From NCBI GenBank assembly GCA_048594975.1, contig JBMDXQ010000141.1, forward strand, positions 1-64,000: a stretch of 64,000 bases of DNA. Direction: 5' to 3'. This document shows positions 9,195 through 18,532 of the stretch, piece by piece. Each line of letters opens with the position of its first letter. Within the stretch, counting starts at the first letter, position 1. The translations under genes and the position numbers were made by a program. Under the pieces are notes generated by a model that did no database searches, was not told where the DNA came from, and saw only the letters and a list, made by a program, of their open reading frames with translations. This DNA is from JBMDXB01 sp048594975. GTDB taxonomy: Bacteria > Acidobacteriota > Vicinamibacteria > Vicinamibacterales > 2-12-FULL-66-21.

Positions 9195-10082
9195 GTGAAC
9201 GCCGCGCTTCCAGTGTGGCTGACGCTGTTTGCCGCTGTCACCGTCTTCGCGGTGATGCTGTCTCTCGGCCTGCTTCTCGGACGCGAGCAGTTCGCAGCGG
9301 CCCTGCAGCGCAGGATGGTACTGGCCGCCATCGTGTTCGCTGTCGTCGTCCCGGTACCGGCGCTGGCCGTGTTGTTCGTTACGCTCCTGGGGCTGAAAGG
9401 ACCGGTGGGCGCGGGTATCGTGCTCATGGCGATTTCGCCCGGCGCGCCGGTCGCGCTGCGCCGCACCCTCGACGTCGGCGGCCGCGCCCTCTTCGCACCG
9501 GCGCTGCACCTTGCCATCGTGCTGCTCGCCGTCGTCACCGTGCCGTCGAGCATCCTCATTCTGGATACTGTATTCGGAGCGAGCTTCCGGGTGTCGCCAT
9601 TCGACGTCGGACGGCAGGTGCTCATGGCCCAACTGGTGCCGCTTGGCGTTGGCACCTCCATTCGAATGTGGAGGCCGATCGCCGCAGCACGACTGGAGCC
9701 AGCGCTCACCCGGCTGTCGAACCTGCTGTTGCTCGGGCTTCTGGGCGTGTGCGTCTACACCCTGTGGCCGATGCTCGTCGATATCGGATGGACACCCACC
9801 ATTGCCGGCATCATCCTTACCGCCTGCGCCCTGCTCGTGGGCGCGCTCTTCGCCGGACGCGACGCCGACGCGAGACCCCCCGGGGCGGTCGCGGCGGCCA
9901 TGCGGAATCCCGGGCTCGCGCTGCTCATAGCGACCGTCAATGACGCCCCTTTCGGCGTGACGGCCGCAGTCTTCGGTTACGCGCTCGGCGCCGCAGCAAC
10001 GGTCACGATCTACGTGCTGTGGTACGGCCGGCGGCACCGCCCTCGAACATCGCGTGAACCTCACGGACCTGCGTCCACGTGA
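9195..10082 (+). CDS. BASS-like (bile acid:sodium symporter family) transporter
   Basis: 295 residues from GTG at 9195, which is preceded by GGGAG at about 10 bases. Upstream codons are open but not hydrophobic. There are eight to ten membrane segments, e.g. WLTLFAAVTVFAVMLSLGLL, VLAAIVFAVVVPVPALAVLF, LLLLGLLGVCVYTLWPMLV and IAGIILTACALLVGALFAG. The conserved-looking loops GIVLMAISPGAPVALRRT and AAAMRNPGLALLIATVND match the SPGAP and RNPGLAL elements of BASS/SBF permeases. The substrate cannot be deduced. An auxin-efflux-type permease is the main alternative. No operon partner is seen; the divergent neighbour encodes a cNMP-binding protein. Confidence 0.6.
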   Translation: MNAALPVWLTLFAAVTVFAVMLSLGLLLGREQFAAALQRRMVLAAIVFAVVVPVPALAVLFVTLLGLKGPVGAGIVLMAISPGAPVALRRTLDVGGRALFAPALHLAIVLLAVVTVPSSILILDTVFGASFRVSPFDVGRQVLMAQLVPLGVGTSIRMWRPIAAARLEPALTRLSNLLLLGLLGVCVYTLWPMLVDIGWTPTIAGIILTACALLVGALFAGRDADARPPGAVAAAMRNPGLALLIATVNDAPFGVTAAVFGYALGAAATVTIYVLWYGRRHRPRTSREPHGPAST

Positions 10083-10554
10083 GCGGTCACCGGCTCGACG
10101 TTTCCGACACGTTGGTCACCCCGACACGTACTGGCTGGGCCGCGTACATCCCGCGTCACTGTGAGTCGGCATCGGCCAGCTCGTCCTCAACAACCTCCAA
10201 TTACGGTGATCGGTCCGAGCGGCGCCTGGCGCGATCTCATGGTTGCTATGACCGCGCGAGCGCGCGCCAAGTGGTACCGTCGTGGGAGAGCGGTGAATCG
10301 CGTAATGGCTAACGGTGATCCCACGCGGCGCCTCGCGAATCGGTCGGCGTGAGAGCCGGTGGATACACATTCGATCCGCTTGTACTTCACTTGGAAATTT
10401 GGTACGATCATTGTTATTGAAGCGGGGCGCTGACCTGTTGGAGCAGGACACAGCACCCCTAAGCACGTCAGCAGACGCAACCTGCCGACGGCCTGCGTCG
10501 ATCTTACCAAGTCCTCAGCAGACCGTTGGCCCTGCTTAGCCGGTCTGGAGGACC
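10083..10554. other. Gene-free stretch before the HTH regulator
   Basis: About 470 bases with no supported gene. An AT-richer segment at about 10,380-10,430 just upstream of the regulator is a reasonable place for its promoter, but no convincing -35/-10 pair stands out. Confidence 0.45.
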
Positions 10555-11415
10555 ATGGTGGCTCACTCTCCCGAACAAGGACGACGTCGTACGTACGCGG
10601 AAATCATCCGGAGCAAAATCCGCACAGCGGACAACCCAACCGGGCGACCGATCGCGCTTCGTGACCTCGCCAAGGCGCTCGGATATTCCTACGAGCACCT
10701 GCGGAAGTGCATCATCGGCGAGCCCGTTGTTTCGAAGGAGCTCAACGAGAAGCTCTGCGCGTACCTCGCCCTCGATTCCGACTCGATGTTCGAACAGATG
10801 GAACGCGAGAAGATCGCGAGGCGTTGGAAGCACGTTCCGCACGCGCTTCGTCCCCTTCCTGGCACACCGCTGGCGGAAGTGTGGGCCCAGTTGAGCGAAG
10901 CAGATCGCGAACTCCTTACCCGGATCGCGAATGCTTTGGCACACCCAAGGCGTGAGGCTGAAGCGCTTGCCGCGGCGAGGGAAGGAAAGCGGCCGACCGG
11001 AGCTGCGACCCAGGACGTAGAATCCGCAGATGCATCTGGGCCGGCTCTCCTCCTTGAATCAGGCCCTGCGGAGCCTAAAGATGAGGACGAGGATTTCGAT
11101 AATGGATTCTCTACCCTGCGCCTCCACCTTCGAGGCGGCGCCGAAGTCGCGATTCCCCTTGCCGCCGGCCAGGATGAACCGTTGTTCCTGAAGCTGCAGG
11201 AACGCGATGTCCTTCCGCCCCCGATCCCGTTCGTCGAGTGGTCGATATCCTCAATGCCCAAGTACAGCTCGGAGGGATGCCGATCCGCCTGGCCGCAGTA
11301 TTCGGTGCCGCGATCGGTCAGGATCCGGCACAGCGGAATCTGGTGCGGCTCGAAAAACGGCAGCACGCGATCGTTGAGTAAATCGGCGGCCGCGATCGGC
11401 GTTTTCTCCGTATAG
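10555..11415 (+). pseudogene. HTH regulator with C-terminus replaced by IS481 DNA
   Basis: Starts with ATG after GGAGGA. Residues about 12-80 resemble a Cro/C1-like helix-turn-helix (YAEIIRSKIRTADNP...ALRDLAKALGYSYEHLRKCI). Next come an amphipathic stretch (EVWAQLSEADRELLTRIANAL) and an acidic linker (PKDEDEDFDN). From about residue 222 (base 11,220) the frame runs antisense through an IS481 transposase fragment, so the last 60 or so residues are foreign and the native C-terminus is lost. The N-terminal DNA-binding part may still be made. It could be a phage or island regulator. The original length is unknown. Confidence 0.55.
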
Positions 11416-11684
11416 AGCTTCGCGAAGCCGACCTTCGCATAGCTGTCAATGAACGTCTGCTGGTAAATCCGGCCCACGCCCTTGAGGGTGCCGACGTAAA
11501 AGGTGTCCTGCGCCCCGCAGTAGCCCGGGCATTCACTCTCGAATTCGCCCCGCGCTCCCTTCTCCAGCTGGACGCGTTCGAGCGCCACCAGCTGGGCCTC
11601 CGTGAGCACGCGCCCGCGGTGAATGCTGCGGGGGGATTGCCCGCTCCGGTGATACAGCCGACCTCGGTGGCCGGGTGGGCTCAC
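11235..11684 (-). mobile_element. IS481-family transposase fragment
   Basis: Minus-strand reading gives LTEAQLVALERVQLEKGARG, ECPGYCGAQDTFYVGTLKGV, GRIYQQTFIDSYAKVGFAKL, DLLNDRVLPFF and ILTDRGTEYCG, ending IEDIDHS at about 11,235. This is the central integrase-core (rve) part of IS481 transposases, with the first two catalytic aspartates (in QDTF and TDRG). The N-terminal helix-turn-helix and the final catalytic Glu are absent and no start codon belongs to it. It is a dead remnant inserted into the 3' part of the regulator gene. Confidence 0.85.
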
Positions 11685-12169
11685 TAATCTCGTTACCTCC
11701 CGAAAAGGTATTCACGGGACCGGTGCTCCCAAATCCAATGATCGTGACATGCGCCCAAACACAATCGGGCCACTTGCGATTGATGTCTTGGACGCCTTTC
11801 TGTATGAAGGGCGTTCATCACACTGATGACGGACCGGTGGGATGATCTCTGGCATCGTGAACTTCGGGCCCTAACGCGTTGACTAAGCTCGAGCTTCGTT
11901 CAACACACAACTAATGGTGCTGAAAAAATACGTCCTTCCGGCTTCACCCGTCGGCTGACGCGAGAACGAGGTGCCACGAACGGGTACGCGTTTGTTCCGG
12001 ATGACGTCCGTCTAGTCGGCTCACCCACCGGTCAGGAATGTGTGACGCGGCAGGGACTATCTGGCGGCGGCCAGGTCGGATTCATCGACACATGGCGACT
12101 TTCGGTGGTTAATCCGGTTCGCCCTGTGGCTCCAAACGATCTTGCGGGCAGGCAACCAGTTGATCCGGG
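11685..12169. other. Gene-free stretch
   Basis: About 485 bases between the IS481 fragment and the beta-propeller gene. The short open frames have no recognisable features. I see no structured RNA, tRNA piece or clear repeat. Confidence 0.45.
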
Positions 12170-13681
12170 TCACCGTCCGGGCTGAGCGTCGTACGCGCGC
12201 ACGATCCAGTCCCAGTTCTCAGTCGTGGGATCCACGGAACGCCCGGGGACAAACAAGCGCCCGTGCTCATATGCAAGATCGAGAGGAACCTCCACGTCTC
12301 CGCCGATGCTCTCCCATTGCAGGCCACCAGTCGAGCCGTCGACCGCGTGAATCCTCCATCCGCCCACACCGGTGGCTGACGACAGCGCTGCGACCGAAGC
12401 GACGAAGACCATTCCCCGCGTGGCGAGCACTTCGAACGGCTGATCGTCGTGTCCGCTCAGGTCGAACTCCCGTTCCCACAACAGCGCTCCGGTCTCGCCG
12501 TCGTAGCTCCGAACGAACACGTCACAGTCCGAAGGAGGAGACCCGTCGATAAGACAGCGAGGGCCACCGGTCCACGCCGCGAAGACGCGGCCTTGGTCAG
12601 CGTCGAGGTCAGTTAGGAGGTCGGCATCGTTGCCCTTGTTGACCTGGTCCTGCCACAGGAGAGCGCCGCTCCTGGTGTCGTGCGCCTGGACGAGATACTC
12701 CACTCCGGAGGCTGTTTCGAACGCCGAGCCGACGAAGAGACGGTCGCCTTGCACCGCGACTCGCCTCGCGCCGGTACTACCAAACCCGGGGAATCCCGAC
12801 GTCCTGTGCTGCCACAGAAGCGCGCCGGTCCGGGCGTCGTAGGTGCGAACGAGAACGTCGTCGGACACATCAGTTAAGCCCACGCCTCCGACGAACAACC
12901 GCCCTGCTTTGATCGCAAACGTACGTGCCTGGTCGAAGAAGCGCCCCCCAAACTGATCTTGCCAGACAAGCACCCCAGACGAGGCGTCGTAGGCCCGCAC
13001 CATCCCGGCGAATCCGCCAGATGCGTTCTGCGTGGAGCCACCGACGTACAAAAGCCCCCCCTCGACAAGAAGGGCGCGGCGCTGGGTTACGTCGAAGCGT
13101 CCCGCCAGATCGAACACCTGCTCCCAGAGCAGCCCACCGGTCTCGGCAGCGTACGCGCGCACGATCCAGTCTTGACTCCGCCCCGGGACAACGCTGTTGC
13201 CGGACACGAAGACCCGGGTTTGGTCGGTTACGACCGAAGAGGCGAAATCACCGAATCCCTTGTCCACTCGGTCCTGCCACAGCAGCGTGCCCGTCGACGC
13301 GTCGTACGCGCGAACCAGGAAATCCCGGGCCATCCCTGGAGTCGTCACGAAACCGCAGACGAAAACTCGGTCCTTGAGCGTGGCCACATCATACGCTTGC
13401 TCGAAAGTGCCGACGTCGAGTCGGTCCTCCCAGAACAGGTCGCCCGGGTTCCTGCTCACGGAGCCACGATTCACCTCGGCGTGGCCGCCAAAGCCAGTCG
13501 TACCGCCGCTGCGAGAAGCGCCGAGCGAATCCACGTTGCTGAGAGCTTGGGCCGCGGCGAGGGCGCGTGGAGCGACTGCGCCGTCAGTCCGCGCGGAATC
13601 TAATACCGCGGCGGCTAACATCAGCGCCAGAATCACTGACAGCGAGCAGCAAGCGACTGAAGGAGCGATTCGTCTACTCAT
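12170..13681 (-). CDS. Secreted PQQ-like beta-propeller protein
   Basis: 503 residues with an N-terminal signal sequence (residues 1-27, VACCSLSVILALMLAAAVLD). Seven repeats of about 55-60 residues each end in a version of VRAYDA.TG.LLW (FLVRAYDASTGTLLWQDR, WIVRAYAAETGGLLWEQV, VLVRTYDARTGALLWQHR and others). An eighth, shortened one (WIVRAYDAQPGR) closes the protein. This is the repeat signature of PQQ/WD-type quinoprotein-like propellers. No catalytic calcium or PQQ-binding residues of true alcohol dehydrogenases are evident, so a binding or scaffold role is more likely. The protein stands alone; flanking DNA on both sides is gene-poor. Confidence 0.8.
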   Translation of the reverse strand: MSRRIAPSVACCSLSVILALMLAAAVLDSARTDGAVAPRALAAAQALSNVDSLGASRSGGTTGFGGHAEVNRGSVSRNPGDLFWEDRLDVGTFEQAYDVATLKDRVFVCGFVTTPGMARDFLVRAYDASTGTLLWQDRVDKGFGDFASSVVTDQTRVFVSGNSVVPGRSQDWIVRAYAAETGGLLWEQVFDLAGRFDVTQRRALLVEGGLLYVGGSTQNASGGFAGMVRAYDASSGVLVWQDQFGGRFFDQARTFAIKAGRLFVGGVGLTDVSDDVLVRTYDARTGALLWQHRTSGFPGFGSTGARRVAVQGDRLFVGSAFETASGVEYLVQAHDTRSGALLWQDQVNKGNDADLLTDLDADQGRVFAAWTGGPRCLIDGSPPSDCDVFVRSYDGETGALLWEREFDLSGHDDQPFEVLATRGMVFVASVAALSSATGVGGWRIHAVDGSTGGLQWESIGGDVEVPLDLAYEHGRLFVPGRSVDPTTENWDWIVRAYDAQPGR

Positions 13682-14108
13682 GCTTGCCCGCGCGGATGAT
13701 ACCTAGGCTGCTGTGGCGAGTCAATCAGTCCGTGGAGTATCTGTCTGCGGAGGACCATTGCGGCGGTGGGTGACGGGTCGCGTGGGGACAGGCGCGTCAT
13801 GGCGTTCGCCCAACCGGGTGACGACCGCTTGGGCGGGCACGCGCAGCGGCGTTATCTCGGTGAAGCCCAGTGGCATCGCTTTGGTCTCGCAGGTCCTGAT
13901 CAACGCCGCAGTGGCTTCCGACCCGCTCGGAACGCGTTTAGTTTAGAAGCTTGCTGAAAAACCCTTCAGTTAGGGATCGACAGATCGTCGATCGCGGCCG
14001 AGGACTTACCCGCGCCGGTACGACACCCTGGACGGACCGCCACAGCAATGATTGTCCCGGCAGTTCCCAGCAAGGTCCGGCTGGCCAGTTGTCCGCTTGA
14101 TTAGCGCC
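13682..14108. other. Gene-poor stretch
   Basis: No supported gene. At about 13,945-13,970 there is a GCTTGCTGAAAAACCC sequence reminiscent of an insertion-sequence end, but no partner end or transposase was found, so it is not called as an element. Confidence 0.4.
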
Positions 14109-14207
14109 CCAGGGGAGTACCGCTTCACGCTGTGGGAAGTTCACCCGATCACGAAGATCGAGGTGTTCAAAGGCGGGAAGTGGGTGAATGTGGATGGCAT
14201 TCCGTGA
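14109..14207 (+). pseudogene. Remnant of a hypothetical protein's C-terminus
   Basis: One frame reads PGEYRFTLWEVHPITKIEVF then KGGKWVNVDGIP and stop. The WE.HP.T.IEV motif is a recurrent ending of small bacterial proteins of unknown function and looks protein-like, unlike surrounding DNA. No start or N-terminal half can be found upstream, so it appears to be the tail of a lost gene, about 33 codons long. Confidence 0.4.
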
Positions 14208-14419
14208 TTGTCAGCGAGTCTGCCGGCCGGCTTGTCTGTGTTGAGGTGCTGAGACAGAATCAGCTACTGACGAGGGCTGCCTCGGATCGAAGGCCCTGCG
14301 CTCGACCGCTACATGCGACCGAGCAATCACCATACCTCCCGACGGTGACGGGCCGGCAGGCGTCAAGCGAACTACGGCTCGATTCACAGTCACGGCTCTT
14401 CTTAAATCCGAAGACGACT

Positions 14420-15247
14420 ATGCGTATCGTGACCTGGAACATGAACCATCGCTTGCGATCAGTCAACGCTCGCAAGCAGGCGTGGGACTTCCTCCGAGAC
14501 GGGTTGAAAGCTGACCTCGCTCTTGTGCAAGAGGCAGTGCCTCCTCCGGAGTACCAGAACCGAGTCTACTGCCCCATAGACGAAACCCATCCGGGCTACA
14601 ACTGGGGATCAGCTGTTGTCTCGTTCCGGCCACAGCTCGAGCTTCAAGCTCCGGAGCGCATTGGTCTCAATAGCTGTTACCTGACCCCATGCTCGGCAGG
14701 ACAATTGCCCGACAGTCACCCGGGGGGGTGCGCCGTCGCTCACGTCCTCGACAGGAACCGCAAATTGCGCCTGACGGCCGTCAGCGTCTACGGCCAATAC
14801 GAGATGAGGCCGGGAACCAACGTCGGGGACGCCGGTCCGCGACTGCACCGAATGTCGTCCGATCTGACGAGCCTTTTCGTTGGACGCCAGCGTCCGGTCG
14901 TACTCGCGGGGGATTGGAACATCACGACCCAAGGGACAACGTCGAAAGAGAACGAAGCGTCGGCGGTATTCGCCCGGCTGCGCGCTTGGCATCTGGTGGA
15001 CTGCATTGCGCACACGCGTCAGACAAGGACCCCATTGTCAGAGTGCGATTGTCCAGACGGCGACGCGTGCTCTCATGTGCAGACGTTTCGCTCCGCGAAC
15101 AAACGTGTCACCACGCGGCCGCAATGGGACTATGTGTTTGCATCTGAGAAGCTGATTCCAAATCTCAAATGTCGCGTCGTCAACGATGACGAGGCGGTGT
15201 GGGCGCTCAGCGATCACTGCCCGATCTGCGTGGAGATCGACTGCTGA
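14420..15247 (+). CDS. Endonuclease/exonuclease/phosphatase-fold protein
   Basis: 275 residues from ATG at 14,420; the frame is open further upstream but lacks family similarity there. It shows the EEP superfamily motifs in order: RIVTWNMN (metal-binding Asn), LALVQEAV (metal-binding Glu), VVLAGDWNITT (Asp and Asn) and the terminal ALSDHCPICVEI (Asp-His). PQWDYVFAS precedes the last motif as in DNase I-like enzymes. It could be a DNA or RNA nuclease or a phosphodiesterase; the substrate is not predictable. No signal peptide is seen. It lies in the accessory region between gene remnants and may be cargo of the integrated element. Confidence 0.75.
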   Translation: MRIVTWNMNHRLRSVNARKQAWDFLRDGLKADLALVQEAVPPPEYQNRVYCPIDETHPGYNWGSAVVSFRPQLELQAPERIGLNSCYLTPCSAGQLPDSHPGGCAVAHVLDRNRKLRLTAVSVYGQYEMRPGTNVGDAGPRLHRMSSDLTSLFVGRQRPVVLAGDWNITTQGTTSKENEASAVFARLRAWHLVDCIAHTRQTRTPLSECDCPDGDACSHVQTFRSANKRVTTRPQWDYVFASEKLIPNLKCRVVNDDEAVWALSDHCPICVEIDC

Positions 15248-15632
15248 AGCGAGGATTACCAGTAAACACCGTGAGTCGCCGCATCTGTTCCTTGGTAGGT
15301 GACTTCGTCTCCTGCTAGAAATGCGACCATTGTTTGTGCGTTTCTTCCATTTCCGGAGAGCGGGGACCTCGCCCACCGACGTGGTGCTGAGGTTTTCTCT
15401 GTTGCGCCGCCATAGGGAGGCGTTGCGGGGGTAAGGAACCGCCCAGGATCATGCACAACATTCCAAGGGACAGACCGTCGAGGCAACTCGGGATCGTGGC
15501 TCAGCGGCCGGCAGAGTGGTCCTGGAGGCATTCTGAACGGGCACAGCGAGTTCGAGTTCGCTGACGGTTTGCGTTTGGGTACCGCGTTCGGGTGTAGGAT
15601 TGTTCAGTTAAAGTAGCCCCCGCACCACAGCC
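15248..15632. other. Gene-free stretch
   Basis: About 385 bases. A 91-codon open frame on the minus strand (15,256-15,531) has no ribosome site or recognisable sequence and is not supported. Confidence 0.4.
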
Positions 15633-16241
15633 ATGTCGACCGTACTCAGCGTTGCCAGGCGCAGAAACGGGGGCACGCTAATGTGGCGCGGTGACTACAT
15701 TGCCCTCGACTGGCTAATGCCACCTCCAGCAGTCGAGTACACTGACCAGACTCCACAGACTGCAGGCGGACCAGGCAAGGAACCTTACATTCTCATCAGA
15801 ATCCCAGATCCGAAACCGAAGATACGGCCGGCGCCGGAAAAACGGCACGAACCGAAGCGGGAACGAAGAAGGAGTTGGTGGCCGACTGTCCTGTTCGGGG
15901 GTGAGCTTGCGGCAATTGGGGGGATGGGTGTAGAAGTCACCGGAGGGTTTATGGTCGGCCCAAACGGGTGCGGAGGGCCTGCCGCCGGGGTGTTCGGATC
16001 CACTGGTGCTGGATCGGGTGCGCACGTGGGAGCGGATGTGTTTGCAGGAGGGATCCTGGGCTCCGTCGAGGATCTCAGCGGGTCCGCCGGCACGATCAAC
16101 GTCTCAATTGGCGTCGTGAATTTTAGCCTCATGGCCTCGTCCTCAGGTTCGATCGGCGTCACTGTGGGCATCGGTCCTGGAAAGGGAGGTTCGGGCGTGG
16201 TTTCGGAAACCAAGATCAGGGCTCTTAACAGATGTCGCTAA
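15633..16241 (+). CDS. Glycine-rich hypothetical protein, Rhs-tail-like composition
   Basis: 202 residues. The N-terminal half is basic and proline-rich (PDPKPKIRPAPEKRHEPKRE). From about residue 85 it becomes glycine-, alanine- and serine-rich (WWPTVLFGGELAAIGGMGVE, GSTGAGSGAHVGADVFAGGI, SIGVTVGIGPGKGGSG). This recalls the variable glycine-rich tails following some Rhs core domains, but no Rhs core is present here. No function is assigned. The stop overlaps the start of the next gene by 10 bases, so the two are probably translated together. Confidence 0.5.
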   Translation: MSTVLSVARRRNGGTLMWRGDYIALDWLMPPPAVEYTDQTPQTAGGPGKEPYILIRIPDPKPKIRPAPEKRHEPKRERRRSWWPTVLFGGELAAIGGMGVEVTGGFMVGPNGCGGPAAGVFGSTGAGSGAHVGADVFAGGILGSVEDLSGSAGTINVSIGVVNFSLMASSSGSIGVTVGIGPGKGGSGVVSETKIRALNRCR

Positions 16242-16573
16242 CGCGCAGCGCGGCACGTGTGATGTCGTCAACGCCTGTCAAGAAGAAGCTGCTCATCTTA
16301 TGGGCGTCGGCGTTTTCGAATCTCTTCGGTTCGCTTATGTTGGCTGCTCGCTTCGAGCGACATTGGATTCTACTGCTTGGACTGGGCATTGTAGTTGCCT
16401 TGGGCATCACCATCAATCAAACGGGATGTCCGAGATGCGGGACATTGGCGCGCAAGAGAAGGGTCCGTCTCTTTGGAATGGAATGGGAGTCTCCTGGCTA
16501 TTTCCTTATTCCCAATCACTGCTCGCAATGTCGTCTTGACTTTCGCGAACCATACCACCCAGGTAAACGGTAA
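16232..16573 (+). CDS. Small membrane protein with zinc-ribbon motif
   Basis: 113 residues. Two hydrophobic helices (LLILWASAFSNLFGSLMLAA, residues about 20-39, and WILLLGLGIVVALGITI, about 45-61) precede a cytoplasmic-type zinc ribbon, CPRC at about residue 66 and CSQC at about residue 97. It overlaps the glycine-rich gene upstream (ATG at 16,232). The pairing of a secreted-type glycine-rich protein with a small membrane protein could be a toxin/immunity arrangement, but nothing in the sequence proves it. Not a family I can name. Confidence 0.55.
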   Translation: MSLTRSAARVMSSTPVKKKLLILWASAFSNLFGSLMLAARFERHWILLLGLGIVVALGITINQTGCPRCGTLARKRRVRLFGMEWESPGYFLIPNHCSQCRLDFREPYHPGKR

Positions 16574-16660
16574 TGCGCCTTTGATACGTGAGCTTGTCCT
16601 GGGCACGTCCTTGGGTCCAATCCCTCAGGAGACGACGATGATAGCGCGTCTTCTGAAGCC

Positions 16661-17034
16661 GTGACGGTGAAGAAAGCCGAACGCTCTCGTCTTAAGCCTT
16701 CCGACGCGAGTTTCTTCAAGACCGTCGCGCGTCGGGTGCGTTCCCGATTTGTTCGCTCGAACGGTCGGGCAACCGTGCGGAGCCGACTCGGATGGTTCGC
16801 CACGGAAACGTACGGAGAGCTGATGGACGCTGTCAGCGAGGCCGTCGCCGCCTGCCTCCGCCTCCGGCGGTGGGACGACCTCGAATCCGCCATTTCTGAC
16901 TGCGCGCGGATGCTGCGGCTCGACGGCACGTTCCTGCTCGCCTCGGCGCTGTTGCGGTTGCTCTATCAGGTGGGAATGCAGGAGACCGACCGGAATGCCC
17001 TGGCCAAGTGTATGACGGAGAGGCGTGGGTCTGA
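16661..17034 (+). CDS. Hypothetical protein, probably frameshifted near its end
   Basis: The start is uncertain (GTG/ATG region at about 16,661). The frame encodes a basic N-terminus then helices (YGELMDAVSEAVAACLRLRR, FLLASALLRLLYQVG). Near 16,960 the coding-like signal seems to switch frame to ...GQVYDGEAWV and stop at 17,032-17,034, giving TGATG coupling to the excisionase-like gene. In the original frame translation would run on through the next two genes, which is not credible. A single-base slip is therefore likely. No family recognised. Confidence 0.35.
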
Positions 17035-17279
17035 TGGCCGTCATGGCGACCAGCGGCGACGCGTACCTGCCGCTCAAGGCCCTGGTTGGCTACTCGGGCC
17101 TGGGCCTCCGGACACTCCGCGCGTACCTAGTTCACCCATCACGGCCGTTGCCACATTACCGCGTCGGCGGGAAGATCGTCGTCAGGCGTTCGGAGTTCGA
17201 TACGTGGATGGCCGGATTCAAGACGACCGCCGCCCCGCGGGTCGATGCGATCGTCGCCGATGTCCTGAGCGGGCTGTAG
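17025..17279 (+). CDS. Excisionase-like helix-turn-helix protein
   Basis: 75-84 residues (starts possible at GTG 17,025 or ATG 17,034/17,043). It has a MerR/Xis-type DNA-binding domain: YLPLKALVGYSGLGLRTLRA, then HYRVGGKIVVRRSEFDTWM. This is the typical 'R.GGK..V...EFD.W' ending of phage excisionases and helix-turn-helix_17 proteins. It lies 15 bases before the integrase gene, as directionality factors often do, and probably bound the element's attachment region. Confidence 0.75.
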   Translation: MGLMAVMATSGDAYLPLKALVGYSGLGLRTLRAYLVHPSRPLPHYRVGGKIVVRRSEFDTWMAGFKTTAAPRVDAIVADVLSGL

Positions 17280-17294
17280 AATGCGCGGACTCAC

Positions 17295-18444
17295 ATGGGC
17301 GTGAAAGTCAAGTTCCACCGGGGTGCGTGGTGGATCTTCGTCGACTGGCGCGGCCGGCGCCGGTCGAAGAGGGTCGGCGACCGCGCCACCGCGCTCGACG
17401 TTGCGCGGAAGATCCGCCAGCGGCTGATCGAAGGGGATCTGCGCGTCCTCGACTCTGCGCCCGCTGAGACCTTCGAGAAGTTCTCGACCGCGTGGCTGGA
17501 GTTGGGAGAGAAGGGCCGCAAGGCAAGCAGCCACCGCTTCTACGCGTTCAATCTGCGACTGCACATCGTGCCGGTCCTCGGACCGAAGGTGGTCACCGCC
17601 ATCACGCGCGCTGATTGCCGCAGTCTGCTGGCTGCGTGCCGGCAGAAGGGACTCAAACGGGCGTCCCTGCTCGGCGTGCAGCGGACGCTCAGTGCGGTGC
17701 TGTCGCAGGCCGTCGAGGACGAGCTCCTGCCGGCGAATCCCGCATTTCGCATGGGCAAGCACCTGCGACACGGTGACGAGCAGCCGGCGGCAATCCAGCC
17801 GTTGACCCACGTCGAGGCGCACCAGTTCCTCCAGGCCGTGAAGGACCGCGTGCCGGAGTATCACCCGTTCTTCTTGTGCGCGTTACGCACGGGAATGCGA
17901 CTGGGCGAGTTGCTGGCGCTTCAGTGGGGCGACGTCGACTTCGCGGGTCGGCTCATCGACGTGCGGCGCAACCTCGTCGCGGGCCGCCTCACGTCGACGA
18001 AGAACACGAATCGGCGTCGCGTCGACATGTCGCTGAAGCTGACGGAGAGCCTGCGCGCGCATCAGCGTCGCGCAAAGGCGGCGAGCCTGAAAGCCGGTCG
18101 AAAGCTGCCGCCCTGGGTCTTTACGACGCGGGAGGGCACGGCGCTGGACGGAGACAACGTGCGGAACCGGGTGTTCTACCGCTTGCTCGATGGCGCGAAA
18201 CTGCGGGAGATTCGCTTTCACGATCTACGGCACACGTTCGCGTCGCTCCTGATTCAGAACGGCGAGCCCCTGACCTATGTGAAGGAGCAGATGGGACACT
18301 CGTCGATTCAGGTCACGGTCCGTGTACGGACACCTGGTGCCGAGCGCGAACCGCGCGGCGGTAGACAAGCTCGACGCGATCCCAACACGCATCCCAGACG
18401 CATCCGGCGATGAAAAGGAGGATGCGGCGAGTGGCGGTAAGTGA
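17295..18444 (+). pseudogene. Tyrosine integrase, frameshifted before the catalytic tyrosine
   Basis: The N-terminal SAM-like core-binding domain spans about residues 55-150 (FEKFSTAWLELGEKGRKASS). The catalytic domain has the first Arg in LRTGMRLGELLALQWGDVDF, the HxxR box in FHDLRHTFASLL and the third box MGHSSIQVTV. Directly after this, at about 18,318, the frame is lost. The natural end (VYGHLVPSANRAAVDKLDAI...) carries the nucleophilic Tyr but lies in another frame with a stop at 18,442-18,444; it looks like two bases are missing. As read, translation ends at 18,413 without the tyrosine, so recombination activity should be abolished. It ends 13 bases from a tRNA-Thr 3' end. Confidence 0.85.
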
Positions 18445-18456
18445 TTGAATTGAAAC

Positions 18457-18532
18457 TGGAGCCGGCGCTCGGACTTGAACCGAGGACCTGCTGATTACGA
18501 ATCAGCTGCTCTACCAACTGAGCTACGCCGGC
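18457..18532 (-). tRNA. tRNA-Thr (anticodon CGT)
   Basis: 76 bases with encoded CCA. The 7-bp acceptor stem GCCGGCG/CGCCGGC, the D arm TAGCTCAGTTGGTAGAGCA, the anticodon arm CTGATTCGTAATCAG with loop TTCGTAA, and the T arm with GGTTCAAGTCC all fold normally. The 3' end faces the integrase gene, as expected when an element has inserted into the 3' end of a tRNA gene. I did not find a second copy of the tRNA 3' end inside the window, so the other attachment site is either outside the window or lost. Confidence 0.95.

Noticed and set aside
13713..13957. Short open frames and an IS-end-like GCTTGCTGAAAAACCC
   Set aside because: No transposase, no matching second end and no target duplication could be found.
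15256..15531. 91-codon minus-strand frame
   Set aside because: No family similarity, no ribosome site, and it lies in a region of general decay.
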